Below, in pieces: positions 43,104 to 51,004 of a DNA stretch of 64,000 nucleotides (the first letter of the stretch is position 1; each line of letters begins with the position of its first letter). A model generated the notes under the pieces. It did no database searches and was not told the origin of the DNA. It saw only the letters and a list, made by a program, of their open reading frames with translations. The position numbers were made by a program, and so were the translations under genes. The stretch comes from Paenibacillus tianmuensis (lineage in GTDB: Bacteria; Bacillota; Bacilli; Paenibacillales; NBRC-103111). Location: the NCBI RefSeq assembly GCF_900100345.1, contig NZ_FMTT01000027.1, forward strand, positions 1 through 64,000. The letters are read 5' to 3'.

Positions 43104-45356
43104 ATGTCGCTAAGTAACTACATTATGGAGTCCAAGTCGGTTTGCAGCCATGCGGGGATGAATCCGAAAGAGATTCCGTTTCCCAGAGTCGTGATGACGC
43201 CGAGAGAGCTGGAGGACAAGCGGCAGGACTACGAAGAAATCTTGTCCGTCATCCGGTTTTTTGGAAACAAAATCCTGGATTTGATGAAGGGCACGCCGAT
43301 CTTGTTGGCTGTTGCCGACGCACGGGGGTTTATCCTGCATATGATGGGGGATGAAGCCATCAAGAACACGATAAATCAGCTCGGCATCCGCACCGGCATT
43401 CAATTTTCCGAGGAAGTTATGGGCACCAATGTGGTGAGCCTCTCTTTGAAGCACAGCGGCTACGCCATCCAATTGGTTGGCCCCGATCATTACCACGAAT
43501 ATCTGCATCAAACCGCCTGCTACGCCGTAGCTTTTCATTATTCCGATGTCAGCAATCTGCTCGGAAGCATCATCATTATGACGGCGATCGAATACCAGAA
43601 TCCGCTGATGGTGACCATGCTGTCGACCGCCGTGGACTCGATCGAGAGGGAGCTGATGCTTCGAAAGCAGAACCGCAAGCTGGACATTATGAATCAGATT
43701 CTGATGGACAATACGCGCAACGGCATTATTATTACCGATAAAGAGGGGGAAATTACGGATTTTAATCACTTTGCTCAAGACCTTACAGGTCTGTCCAAAG
43801 AGCAAGCGCTAGGGAGGTCGGTCCTGTGTCTTGAACCCATGGGGCAATACATCTACGATGTCATCCGCCATGGGAAGAAATACGAAGATATTCAAATCAG
43901 CCTTGAGCGCAAGGGGAGCGGGACGCGCACGGTGTGTCTGTTCGACGCGTTCCCGATCTATGACGAGCACAAGCAGCTCATCGGCGCCTTCGGCCAGTTC
44001 CGGAACATTACGGACCGATACGAGGCAGAGGAAAAATACAACTATTTGGCCAATCACGACGATTTGACCAAGCTGCCCAACCGAAGGTACTACAAGCAAG
44101 TGCTTGTCCCTCTGCTGGAGCGGGCCAAGCGGGGGCTGCATCCGTCCGGAATCGCCATTATGTATCTGGATCTCGACCGCTTCAAGCTGGTCAACGACAC
44201 GTTAGGACACTCCAACGGAGATCTGCTGCTCAAGCAAATTGCCGAACGGCTGACGAGCAGTCTCGAATCGACGGATCTGGTGGCCCGCATGGGCGGCGAC
44301 GAATTTATGTTCCTGTTCCCGATCGTGACGGACGAGCAGCAGGTCGTGCATCGGGCCGAGCGTATTCTGGGCCTGTTCCAGCATCCGTTCAACATGAACG
44401 GGTACGAGTTTCATATTACGGCCAGCATCGGCATCGCGTTCTATCCGGACGATGGTCTCGACATCGAGATGTTGATGATTCATGCGGACACGGCGATGTA
44501 CCGGGCGAAGCAGCGCGGCAAAAATCAATATGTCATCTATTCGGACGATATGCAGACGAAGTCCCACGAGAAGATCAAGATGGAAACGTCACTGCGCCGC
44601 GCGATCGACAATAACGAATTCGTGCTGTACTACCAGCCGCAAATCGATATCAAAACCGGGGATATCAAGGGCGCCGAGGCGCTGATCCGTTGGAACCACC
44701 CCGAGCGCGGGATTGTGTCTCCTTTTGAGTTCATTCCGCTAGCGGAAGAAACCGGACTTATTATCCAGTTGGATCAATGGGTACTGCGTACCGCCTGCAT
44801 GCAGAACAAAAGCTGGCAGGAAAAAGGGCTGCCGCCGATGCGCGTCGCCGTGAACTTGTCCTCCCAACAATTTTCCAAAGAATATCTTGCCGAGATGGTC
44901 AAGGACATTTTGGAGGAGACTGGGCTTGAGCCGAAATTCCTTGAACTGGAAATCACCGAAACGATGACGATGGATGTGGAGCATACGATTCCGACGCTAC
45001 AACAGCTGCATGATCTTGGGGTTCAAATCAGCATAGACGATTTCGGAACGGGGTACAGCTCGCTGAATTATTTGAAAAAATTTTCCATCGACCGCCTGAA
45101 GATCGATCGGTCGTTCGTGCGGGATATTATAACCAATTCCCACGATTCGGACATCGTCGGCACCATTATCGCGATGGCGCACAATCTGGGGCTGGAGGTT
45201 ATTGCGGAAGGCGTCGAAGAGAAAGACCAGCTCCGTTTCCTGCAGTACCAAAAATGCAACGAAGTGCAAGGGTACTACTTCAGTGAGCCGATTCCGGCGG
45301 AGAGGTTTGAGTTGCATTTTCAGGAGCTGCAGGAGAAAGTCAAAAGAAAATATTGA
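43104..45356 (+). CDS. GAF-PAS-GGDEF-EAL cyclic-di-GMP signalling protein
   Basis: 750 residues; ATG 43104 follows GGAAGAGGGTGGGGG. Residues about 50-200 form a GAF-like sensor of the AcoR type (SEEVMGTNVVSLSLKHSGYAIQ). A PAS domain follows at about 215-320 (GIIITDKEGEITDFNHFAQDLTG). The GGDEF domain is intact (RMGGDEF, residues 397-401). The EAL domain is intact too (EAL at 525-527, DDFGTGYSS). Both diguanylate cyclase and phosphodiesterase activity are possible, and the net direction cannot be predicted. No membrane helix, so cytosolic. Confidence 0.9.
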   Translation: MSLSNYIMESKSVCSHAGMNPKEIPFPRVVMTPRELEDKRQDYEEILSVIRFFGNKILDLMKGTPILLAVADARGFILHMMGDEAIKNTINQLGIRTGIQFSEEVMGTNVVSLSLKHSGYAIQLVGPDHYHEYLHQTACYAVAFHYSDVSNLLGSIIIMTAIEYQNPLMVTMLSTAVDSIERELMLRKQNRKLDIMNQILMDNTRNGIIITDKEGEITDFNHFAQDLTGLSKEQALGRSVLCLEPMGQYIYDVIRHGKKYEDIQISLERKGSGTRTVCLFDAFPIYDEHKQLIGAFGQFRNITDRYEAEEKYNYLANHDDLTKLPNRRYYKQVLVPLLERAKRGLHPSGIAIMYLDLDRFKLVNDTLGHSNGDLLLKQIAERLTSSLESTDLVARMGGDEFMFLFPIVTDEQQVVHRAERILGLFQHPFNMNGYEFHITASIGIAFYPDDGLDIEMLMIHADTAMYRAKQRGKNQYVIYSDDMQTKSHEKIKMETSLRRAIDNNEFVLYYQPQIDIKTGDIKGAEALIRWNHPERGIVSPFEFIPLAEETGLIIQLDQWVLRTACMQNKSWQEKGLPPMRVAVNLSSQQFSKEYLAEMVKDILEETGLEPKFLELEITETMTMDVEHTIPTLQQLHDLGVQISIDDFGTGYSSLNYLKKFSIDRLKIDRSFVRDIITNSHDSDIVGTIIAMAHNLGLEVIAEGVEEKDQLRFLQYQKCNEVQGYYFSEPIPAERFELHFQELQEKVKRKY

Positions 45357-45379
45357 TGCTTTCAAAAAAGGGGATCATC

Positions 45380-47026
45380 ATGAAAACTGTGGCTCAATTG
45401 GTAGTGGAGCATTTGATTCAATGGGGCGTTACCCATGTATTCGGCATTCCAGGCAAGCCGGTGACGCCTCTGGTCATAGAGATGGACCGGCAGGGCATCG
45501 CCTTCGTGCTGAGCAAGCATGAAGGCGGAGCGGGGTACGCAGCGGCCGGCTACGCTTTCGAAGGCGGGCGGCTCGGCGCGGCGCTGGGCACGGCGGGGCC
45601 GGGTGGCGTTAACATGCTGACCGCCGCTGGACAAGCGAAGGCGACGGGCGTACCGGTCCTGTTCTTGACCGGCCAGCCGCCGATCAAAGAGATCGGCAAG
45701 GTGCTCGGGCAGGACAGCACACCGTTCGGAACCGATCTCGTCAAGATGTTCGAGCCGGTGACGAAATTCAGCGCACGCATCGAACGTGGCGAGCTGCTGG
45801 AGACGTACCTGCGCCATGCGATCGAACAAGCCTATACCGGGGTGAAAGGCCCCGTCCATCTTTCCATCCCCCTGGACGTTTTGATGGAAGAAGTCCGACC
45901 TTTTCAAATTCCGCTGCCAACGCATTATCCGGCCGTTCTTTCTGCCAACCTCGACCAAGTGATCGAATGGCTCGATGCGGCAAGACGTCCGGTGCTGTTC
46001 GTGGGCGGCGGCGTGCACGCTTGCCGGGCTTACGAAGAGCTCCGGCAGCTGGCCGAACGATGGAACATCCCCGTGATGACGATGCCGGGAGGCAAGGGCG
46101 CGTTCGTGTCCGGGCATCCGCTGTCGCTCGGACCGTTCGGTCTTGGCGGCAACGACACGTCTAAAGCCTATATGAGCGAAGGTGTCGACGTGATGATGGT
46201 CGTGGGCAGCCAGCTCAGCGACTTGGAGCTGCCCGGACTGACGCCGGCCATGTACCCGCAGCGGATGATCCATTTCGACTATGAGCCGACGTTTATCGGC
46301 AAAGCGGTACCCGTCCCGGTGCTTCCGGTACTTGGGGACTTGAAGCGCAATCTTCAGGAACTGCTTCGCTTGACGGGTGGCCGTCGGGTAGAGCTGACAA
46401 GCTCTTATGCCGAGGTTGCAACTGCGTCGGAACCGGCCGCCGAAGCGGAGGGGCCGGCGGAGAGCCGCTGGCTGACCGGTCAACAGACGATGCGTGTTCT
46501 GCGGTCGGCGCTGCCGGGGGAGGCCGTGGTGTATGGCGATGCGGGCAGCCATTCCTTTTATGCGGTGAAGCACTTTGATATCGAAGTACCCGGGACATTC
46601 TACTTCGAAGAAGTCTATGCGACGATGGGACGCGCCATCGGGTATGCCGTCGGCGCTCAGCTCGCGGAGCCGGACAAAACGATCGTATGCCTGACCGGGG
46701 ACGGATGCCTGTTCATGAACGGCACGGAAATATCGACGGCGGTGAATGCCGGCGCTCCGGTCATTTTCGTTGTGATGAACAACGGCAGTCTGGATATGGT
46801 GGAGAAAGGGATGGCCTGGCATCTGGGCCGCGCGATCGGGACGAATTACACGGTGCCGGTGCACGCCGCCAAATTCGGGGAAGCGATGGGAGCGGAAGCG
46901 TTCCGCTGCTCGACCGAAGCCGAGCTGTATGCTGCGGTGACGCAGGCGCTGGCGATGAGGCGTACGGCTGTGATCGAAGTGATGGCCGACCCGCTGGAAA
47001 CTCCGCCGACGATGGAGCGCGGGTAA
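45380..47026 (+). CDS. Thiamine-pyrophosphate-dependent enzyme, acetolactate-synthase-like
   Basis: 548 residues from ATG 45380 behind AAAGGGGATC. The N-terminal pyrimidine-binding domain has the catalytic Glu in SKHEGGAGYAAAGYA. A central domain binds nucleotide-like sites (RPVLFVGGGVHACRAY). The C-terminal domain has the ThDP motif GDGCLFMNGTEISTAVNAGAPVIFVVMNN. The overall layout matches acetolactate synthase or other 2-oxo-acid decarboxylases, but key residues fixing the substrate cannot be judged by eye. It is followed by a carboxymuconolactone-decarboxylase-family gene, so the pair may act on an aromatic or keto-acid compound. Confidence 0.85.
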   Translation: MKTVAQLVVEHLIQWGVTHVFGIPGKPVTPLVIEMDRQGIAFVLSKHEGGAGYAAAGYAFEGGRLGAALGTAGPGGVNMLTAAGQAKATGVPVLFLTGQPPIKEIGKVLGQDSTPFGTDLVKMFEPVTKFSARIERGELLETYLRHAIEQAYTGVKGPVHLSIPLDVLMEEVRPFQIPLPTHYPAVLSANLDQVIEWLDAARRPVLFVGGGVHACRAYEELRQLAERWNIPVMTMPGGKGAFVSGHPLSLGPFGLGGNDTSKAYMSEGVDVMMVVGSQLSDLELPGLTPAMYPQRMIHFDYEPTFIGKAVPVPVLPVLGDLKRNLQELLRLTGGRRVELTSSYAEVATASEPAAEAEGPAESRWLTGQQTMRVLRSALPGEAVVYGDAGSHSFYAVKHFDIEVPGTFYFEEVYATMGRAIGYAVGAQLAEPDKTIVCLTGDGCLFMNGTEISTAVNAGAPVIFVVMNNGSLDMVEKGMAWHLGRAIGTNYTVPVHAAKFGEAMGAEAFRCSTEAELYAAVTQALAMRRTAVIEVMADPLETPPTMERG

Positions 47027-47065
47027 CTGGAGAGGGTCATAAATACATAAGCAGAGGTGAGTACG

Positions 47066-47476
47066 ATGGGAAGCGAAGACCGGTTGACGAACGCCGAGCG
47101 GTACGAACGGGGTATGAAGACTTTGGTGGAGATGGTCGGAGAGGAAGGGGCGCAGACGATCGGGAATATCGGCGCTTTTTTTCCGGATATGGCGCATCAG
47201 ATCGTATCCTTCGGATTCGGCGATTTGTATTCGCGCAAGACGCTTGATCTGAAGCAGCGGGAGATCATTACGATCACCTCGCTCATCACGCAAGGGGCGA
47301 CGGAGCAGCTTCCGTTCCATGTACATGCGGCGCTGAACGTCGGCTTGACGCCGGAGGAAATTTTAGAGATCGTCCTGCACTGCGCAGGCTACGCCGGGTT
47401 CCCGAAAGCATGCGGGGCCTTGAATGTGGTCGGCGAAGTGTTCAAAGCACGGAACATTACGCCGGTTACGGCGTAG
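47066..47476 (+). CDS. Carboxymuconolactone-decarboxylase-family protein (AhpD-like fold)
   Basis: 136 residues; ATG 47066 (GTG 47057 is less likely). Helical CMD domain with KQREIITITSLITQGATEQL and LGLTPEEILEIVLHCAGYAGFPKA. The AhpD-type CxxC is absent, so it is closer to the 4-carboxymuconolactone decarboxylase branch. Forty bases behind the ThDP enzyme, probably co-transcribed. Substrate unknown. Confidence 0.85.
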   Translation: MGSEDRLTNAERYERGMKTLVEMVGEEGAQTIGNIGAFFPDMAHQIVSFGFGDLYSRKTLDLKQREIITITSLITQGATEQLPFHVHAALNVGLTPEEILEIVLHCAGYAGFPKACGALNVVGEVFKARNITPVTA

Positions 47477-47649
47477 AAAACGTAGCGGCATCGGAAGGAA
47501 ACGGTCGATAAGAAGTATTATCGAAATGATAATTTAGGAAACATGTTGAAACATTATATGTGGCGTATGCAGTGAATACGTGATAATATAGATATCAGTA
47601 ATTCATGCTTACGAAATCAAATTAACTCGGTTGAAATTTGGAAATACTA

Positions 47650-47688
47650 AAGAGAGCCGCTAGTGCGCCAACACTAAACGGCTCTTTG
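47650..47688 (+). terminator. Intrinsic terminator
   Basis: AGAGCCG / CGGCTCT stem with T's after it. It ends a region (47477-47649) with no recognisable gene. Confidence 0.7.
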
Positions 47689-47736
47689 GATAAACGAAGC
47701 TGTGGTTTACCCCACGGCGCGCATAGTTTTTCAATC

Positions 47737-47790
47737 TAAGCGAAAAAACCACCGATCAGGGCTGCAACCTTATTGACGGTGGTTTTTTCG
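47737..47790. terminator. Bidirectional terminator shared by toxin mRNA and possible antisense RNA
   Basis: AGCGAAAAAACCACCG and CGGTGGTTTTTTCGCT give a perfect 16-base stem with a T-tract on both strands. It overlaps the 3' end of the small toxin-like gene, a layout seen in type I toxin-antitoxin loci. Confidence 0.85.
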
Positions 47791-47910
47791 CTTGTTTAGC
47801 TTCCGTTTGATCAATTTGAATAGCTTCCTACCGCTCAGCCATAAGCTAAGAATAGCTGCAATCCATTTGACTACATCCAGCAGCGCCACAAGGGTGACCA
47901 GGGCAATCAC
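47770..47910 (-). CDS. Small hydrophobic toxin-like peptide (type I toxin candidate)
   Basis: A 46-codon frame on the minus strand (GTG 47910, or GTG 47889 giving 39 residues) encodes VVKWIAAILSLWLSGRKLF and a Lys/Arg-rich tail (LIKRKLNKRKNHRQ): one membrane helix plus basic end, as in TxpA/BsrG/holin-like toxins. AAAGGAGG overlaps the first GTG, so the exact start is uncertain. The consensus promoter (CAATAA/ATTATA on the plus strand, 47993-47970) gives a leader of about 60 bases, and a bidirectional terminator closes the gene. Confidence 0.6.
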   Translation of the reverse strand: MIALVTLVALLDVVKWIAAILSLWLSGRKLFKLIKRKLNKRKNHRQ

Positions 47911-47969
47911 CTCCTTTGCAGAAGGGCTGCGCCGCGGTCACTCCACCGTTCTCCGTTATCCTTCTTTGC

Positions 47970-47998
47970 ATTATAGCACATGTACATAAAAGCAATAA
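47970..47998 (-). promoter_or_regulatory. Promoter of the toxin-like gene
   Basis: On the minus strand TTATTG (47998-47993) and TATAAT (47975-47970) with a 17-base spacer. Confidence 0.75.
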
Positions 47999-48040
47999 AC
48001 ATGATTTAATCCTAGCTATTCTTAATGCGACTAGCTCTCG

Positions 48041-48346
48041 TTAATCGCCGGCCACATGGATCGCTTGTACATGGCTTTGACTCAAGGCATCGATTAAACT
48101 ATCCAACGCTGCATGATGCGCAGAATCCATGAACAGTCTGACTTGTTTCAAGTCTTCGACAAAATGGCGCAGATAGGGTTGGTGAAGCCGGATGTTCGTC
48201 TTGTAGTAATCCTTGATTTTTCTTAAATAGGAATAACTGCTCCAATGCGGCGTGCCCATGAATATAGCTTCATGTAAACTGCTCGGGATTTCAATGAATC
48301 CTGCCTTAGCGTCTTTGTCATCGTATAGGATGATATCCAGTCCCAT
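48041..48346 (-). CDS. Small hypothetical protein (101 aa)
   Basis: ATG at 48346 follows GGAGGAAACC. The sequence MGLDIILYDDKDAKAGFIEI and a central helical SSYSYLRKIKDYYKTN look like a soluble alpha/beta protein. The opening 'MGLDI.LYDD' is seen in unannotated Firmicutes proteins, but no function is assigned. Convergent with nothing; monocistronic. Confidence 0.65.
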   Translation of the reverse strand: MGLDIILYDDKDAKAGFIEIPSSLHEAIFMGTPHWSSYSYLRKIKDYYKTNIRLHQPYLRHFVEDLKQVRLFMDSAHHAALDSLIDALSQSHVQAIHVAGD

Positions 48347-48473
48347 GGTTTCCTCCGAATGTCTTGCATGTGATGATGGCGTGCAATAACCTTGCCGAAC
48401 TGCAGGTTGCAAGCTGGTTTTATTTTAATGTGCGGTTTTCCCGGAATCAAGTTTAGTGATCAAGAAAAACCGG

Positions 48474-48502
48474 TTGACACAAAATTAGTTAGGTGCCATA
48501 CT
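48474..48502 (+). promoter_or_regulatory. MarR gene promoter with overlapping operator
   Basis: TTGACA (48474-48479) and CATACT (48497-48502), spacer 17. TTAGTTAGGTGCC (48485-48497) fills the spacer and recurs as TAGTTAGGCTCC at 49137-49148, so it is a likely MarR operator. The start codon falls at about +1. Confidence 0.6.
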
Positions 48503-48508
48503 ATATTT

Positions 48509-49099
48509 ATGGCTAACGATAACAAAATTTGGAATCGGAATGAAGCGATCCCCTCGCTTATTCAATCGAAGCGTCAGATTGAGCGTTATGGGCTGGACGT
48601 TGACGAGCAAGCCATTCTCGTCGCCACCAGGCTATTGGCAGCGGGTACGAAGCTTGGGCATGCTTCGGAGGTCCATTTCGCGAGATTCGGTTTATCGACA
48701 GGGCGGTACCGTGTGCTGGTCGAACTGGAAGATAACGAGGGAGAAGCGTTACCGTCACAATTGGCGGAACATCTGGGGGTTACGCGCGCTACAATGACAG
48801 GGCTCATCGACACCCTGGAGCGGGACGGACTCGTATCCCGCCGTACCAGCGCCGAAGACGGCCGTCAGAGATCGGTTGTTCTGACGGAGGAAGGAGCGAA
48901 GAAGCTTCAAGCTATGGCTCCGGAGCACTTCGCGAGGTTGGAAGCGATGGTTGGCCTTCTCAGTATCGAGGAACGCGGCGTGTTTCTTGACCTGCTTGGG
49001 CGGGTAACGCAAGGCATCCCGGCACTTACGGACGAGACAATGGAACTGGGCAAACCGGCGGGCGAATCCAAAAGAAAGAAACACAGGAGCAAAGGGTAA
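48509..49099 (+). CDS. MarR-family regulator, probably translated from a leaderless mRNA
   Basis: 196 residues from ATG 48509. No ribosome site precedes it, and the promoter -10 ends 6 bases upstream, so transcription should begin at or within a base or two of the ATG. The winged helix (about 68-140) contains LPSQLAEHLGVTRATMTGLIDTLERDGLVSRRTSAEDGRQRSVVLTEEG, clearly MarR. A shared AGTTAGG element lies at its own promoter and at the downstream operon promoter, so autoregulation and control of 49194-50599 are likely. The ligand is unknown. Confidence 0.85.
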   Translation: MANDNKIWNRNEAIPSLIQSKRQIERYGLDVDEQAILVATRLLAAGTKLGHASEVHFARFGLSTGRYRVLVELEDNEGEALPSQLAEHLGVTRATMTGLIDTLERDGLVSRRTSAEDGRQRSVVLTEEGAKKLQAMAPEHFARLEAMVGLLSIEERGVFLDLLGRVTQGIPALTDETMELGKPAGESKRKKHRSKG

Positions 49100-49102
49100 A
49101 AC

Positions 49103-49126
49103 GGGCTAGTCTAACTAGCCCATTTT
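49103..49126 (+). terminator. Terminator after the MarR gene
   Basis: GGGCTAGT / ACTAGCCC stem with a 3-base loop followed by ATTTT. Confidence 0.7.
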
Positions 49127-49136
49127 CACCCGCATA

Positions 49137-49148
49137 TAGTTAGGCTCC
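49137..49148 (+). promoter_or_regulatory. Second MarR operator-like element
   Basis: TAGTTAGGCTCC matches the element in the marR promoter (48485-48497) in 10 of its bases and sits 45 bases before the membrane-protein gene. Confidence 0.5.
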
Positions 49149-49193
49149 TAATCATATGCGGCATAGACAACTGCGGGAGAAAGGAGCAAGTGT

Positions 49194-49703
49194 ATGAACA
49201 GGATAGAATCCGCGGACAAGCGGGAAGGCGCTTCTCACATCGCGTCTGCCGGTTCGGGTGCGAACGATTTTGTACTGTGGCGGGAGGTAGCCATGGCTTA
49301 TGCTTCCCCTGCCGTTATGGCGGGAATTGGAGGCTTGGTTACCGCCGACAAGGGTCTTCAAATTGCGGCTCTGACCACAATTGGAGGAGCATCGGCCTTG
49401 GTGGCCTGGATGCTGGGCCTTTGGCTGCGGAGCCTGGGCGGCAAAAGTCGGTGGGTCGCCGGCGCGAATCGCGTGGTTGTCACAGGTGCTTTTGCCTTGG
49501 GTGGGGCTGCGTTTGGTTTATTCGCTGCGTGGGCGATACCTTATTTATTCGGAATCGTACGGCCGTTCGATCACGCGGCTTGGCTGGATCGGATATGGTT
49601 CGATTTCCCGTTGTCCGGAACGATTGCAAGCACGATCATTACATGGCGCTGGCGGCTTGCCGTCCGCAAAAATTTTTCATTCAAAGGAGAAGAGAGAAGA
49701 TGA
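49194..49703 (+). CDS. Membrane protein of unknown function (169 aa)
   Basis: AAAGGAG precedes ATG 49194. Four hydrophobic segments (about 38-53, 58-76, 91-115 and 137-150) and a basic tail (RWRLAVRKNFSFKGEERR). Its stop overlaps the next gene's start by 4 bases, so the two are co-translated under the MarR-type regulator. Function unknown. Confidence 0.75.
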   Translation: MNRIESADKREGASHIASAGSGANDFVLWREVAMAYASPAVMAGIGGLVTADKGLQIAALTTIGGASALVAWMLGLWLRSLGGKSRWVAGANRVVVTGAFALGGAAFGLFAAWAIPYLFGIVRPFDHAAWLDRIWFDFPLSGTIASTIITWRWRLAVRKNFSFKGEERR

Positions 49704-50599
49704 TTGTTATTCTTGGAGCAACGGGTACGATTGGCAGTGCGCTTGTGAAACGTTTGGCTAACCTCGGTGTACCCGCGCGGGCGCTGAGCAGAGAGCCGGA
49801 GAAGCTGTGTCATCAGCTTGGGAATTGGGGAGGTTCGACGATTGAGGTTGCGACGGCTGACGCTTCCGATCCTGAGTCGATGCGGCGTGCTTTCACAGGG
49901 GCCAGCCAGCTTTTCCTCGCGATGTCCAACAGCCCGAGGCAGATTGAGCTGGAGACTTCGATCATTCATATGGCCGCCGAAGCTGGAATCGAGCATATTG
50001 TAAAAATATCCAGCCCGGCCTACGATCCGAGTGTCCCGGTAGCCGTCGCGGGATGGCATCAGAAAATCGAGATGGTTTTGTCCGAATCCGGGCTTACGCA
50101 TACCGTGCTGCGTCCCTATGCGTTCATGCAAAACTTGCAGCGTCTTGCACCGAACGTCGTCAATCAAGAGGTGTTCTACGGTTGCATGGGCGATGCGGCA
50201 TGCAATTTCATCGACTGCCGGGATATCGCGGATGTTGCCGTGGAGGCACTGACCAACCGCGAGGCCGCCGGTCATGTATACACGCTTACCGGGGCGGAGG
50301 TTTTCAGTTATCCGCAGATTGCGGACAAGCTGTCTACCTTGCTCGGCAAGCCGATCCGGTACATGAATATGGACCCCGAAGTGCTGCGCCGCGATCTGAT
50401 GGAGTTCGGCCATATGCCTCCTTGGCTTGCGGCTCATGTGGTGGAAATTCAGGCCATGTCAGTGGCGCTGCCGGAAAAGCCTACGGATACCGTGAAGCGT
50501 CTGCTCGGTAGAGAGCCGCGCGCGCTGGATGCTTTTCTGCGCGAGCATATCGACATGTTTAGGCAAAGTAACGGGTCTTCGAGGATCGTGTTAAGTTAG
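49700..50599 (+). CDS. NmrA-like NAD(P)-binding family protein
   Basis: 299 residues from ATG 49700 (GGAGAAGAGAG upstream). The Rossmann motif MIVILGATGTIGSALVKRLA at the start and the missing Tyr-x3-Lys of true dehydrogenases indicate an atypical SDR, as in NmrA or NAD(P)H:quinone-reductase-like proteins. PEVLRRDLMEFGHMPPWLAAHVVEIQ is a normal C-terminal region. It may sense redox state or reduce quinones; regulation by MarR fits either. Confidence 0.85.
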   Translation: MIVILGATGTIGSALVKRLANLGVPARALSREPEKLCHQLGNWGGSTIEVATADASDPESMRRAFTGASQLFLAMSNSPRQIELETSIIHMAAEAGIEHIVKISSPAYDPSVPVAVAGWHQKIEMVLSESGLTHTVLRPYAFMQNLQRLAPNVVNQEVFYGCMGDAACNFIDCRDIADVAVEALTNREAAGHVYTLTGAEVFSYPQIADKLSTLLGKPIRYMNMDPEVLRRDLMEFGHMPPWLAAHVVEIQAMSVALPEKPTDTVKRLLGREPRALDAFLREHIDMFRQSNGSSRIVLS

Positions 50600-50780
50600 T
50601 TGTAGACGCCCGTCGACAGCAAAAGGCTCGTCAGCGGATTCAGAAACGTCACGGTTCACGAACGATGGAACGTGAAGCGGGGGACAGTGATAATGTTCGT
50701 GATTTTCTTTTATATTGGACGAGGTTACAGGGTTAACGTATAATTTTTATGTAAAACACGAACAAAATTAAGATAATCTC

Positions 50781-50809
50781 TTGACAGCGATCTGAAATTT
50801 CGCTACCCT
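50781..50809 (+). promoter_or_regulatory. Promoter of the purine-riboswitch transcript
   Basis: TTGACA (50781-50786) and TACCCT (50804-50809), spacer 17, about 30 bases before the aptamer. The region 50600-50780 holds no gene. Confidence 0.7.
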
Positions 50810-50844
50810 AAATACGTAAACCGAATAAGCTTCACAGATGAGAC

Positions 50845-50912
50845 TGTTCGTATATCTTCGGCATAACGGGCCGGAGGTCTCTACAAGGAACCGACAATTC
50901 CTGGCTACGAGC
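50845..50912 (+). promoter_or_regulatory. Purine (guanine-type) riboswitch
   Basis: P1 forms from TTCGTA (50847-50852) with TACGAG. P2 is CTTCGGC/GCCGGAG, with the core GTCTCTACA between P2 and P3. P3 is AGGAA/TTCCT, with loop CCGACAA in place of CCGTAAA. The junction base that decides ligand identity is C (in GGCTACGA), which favours guanine or hypoxanthine over adenine. A weak stem follows before the FAD dehydrogenase gene. Confidence 0.85.
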
Positions 50913-51004
50913 GGCGGGTTTTCCATACCCGTTCGAGGCCGGGATTTCTTGCGTCTTTGGGCGGGTAGGCACGAGACTATTCGTTCTATGGAGGGAAAGC
51001 GAAG

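Noticed and set aside
45362-47326. 654-codon minus-strand frame across the ThDP enzyme
   Set aside because: Very long but Arg/His-rich, without start signals or domain. The plus-strand gene has all ThDP motifs.
49190-49699. N-terminal extension of the NmrA-like gene (469-residue version)
   Set aside because: It would overlap the whole upstream membrane-protein gene in another frame. A good ATG and Rossmann motif begin at 49700.
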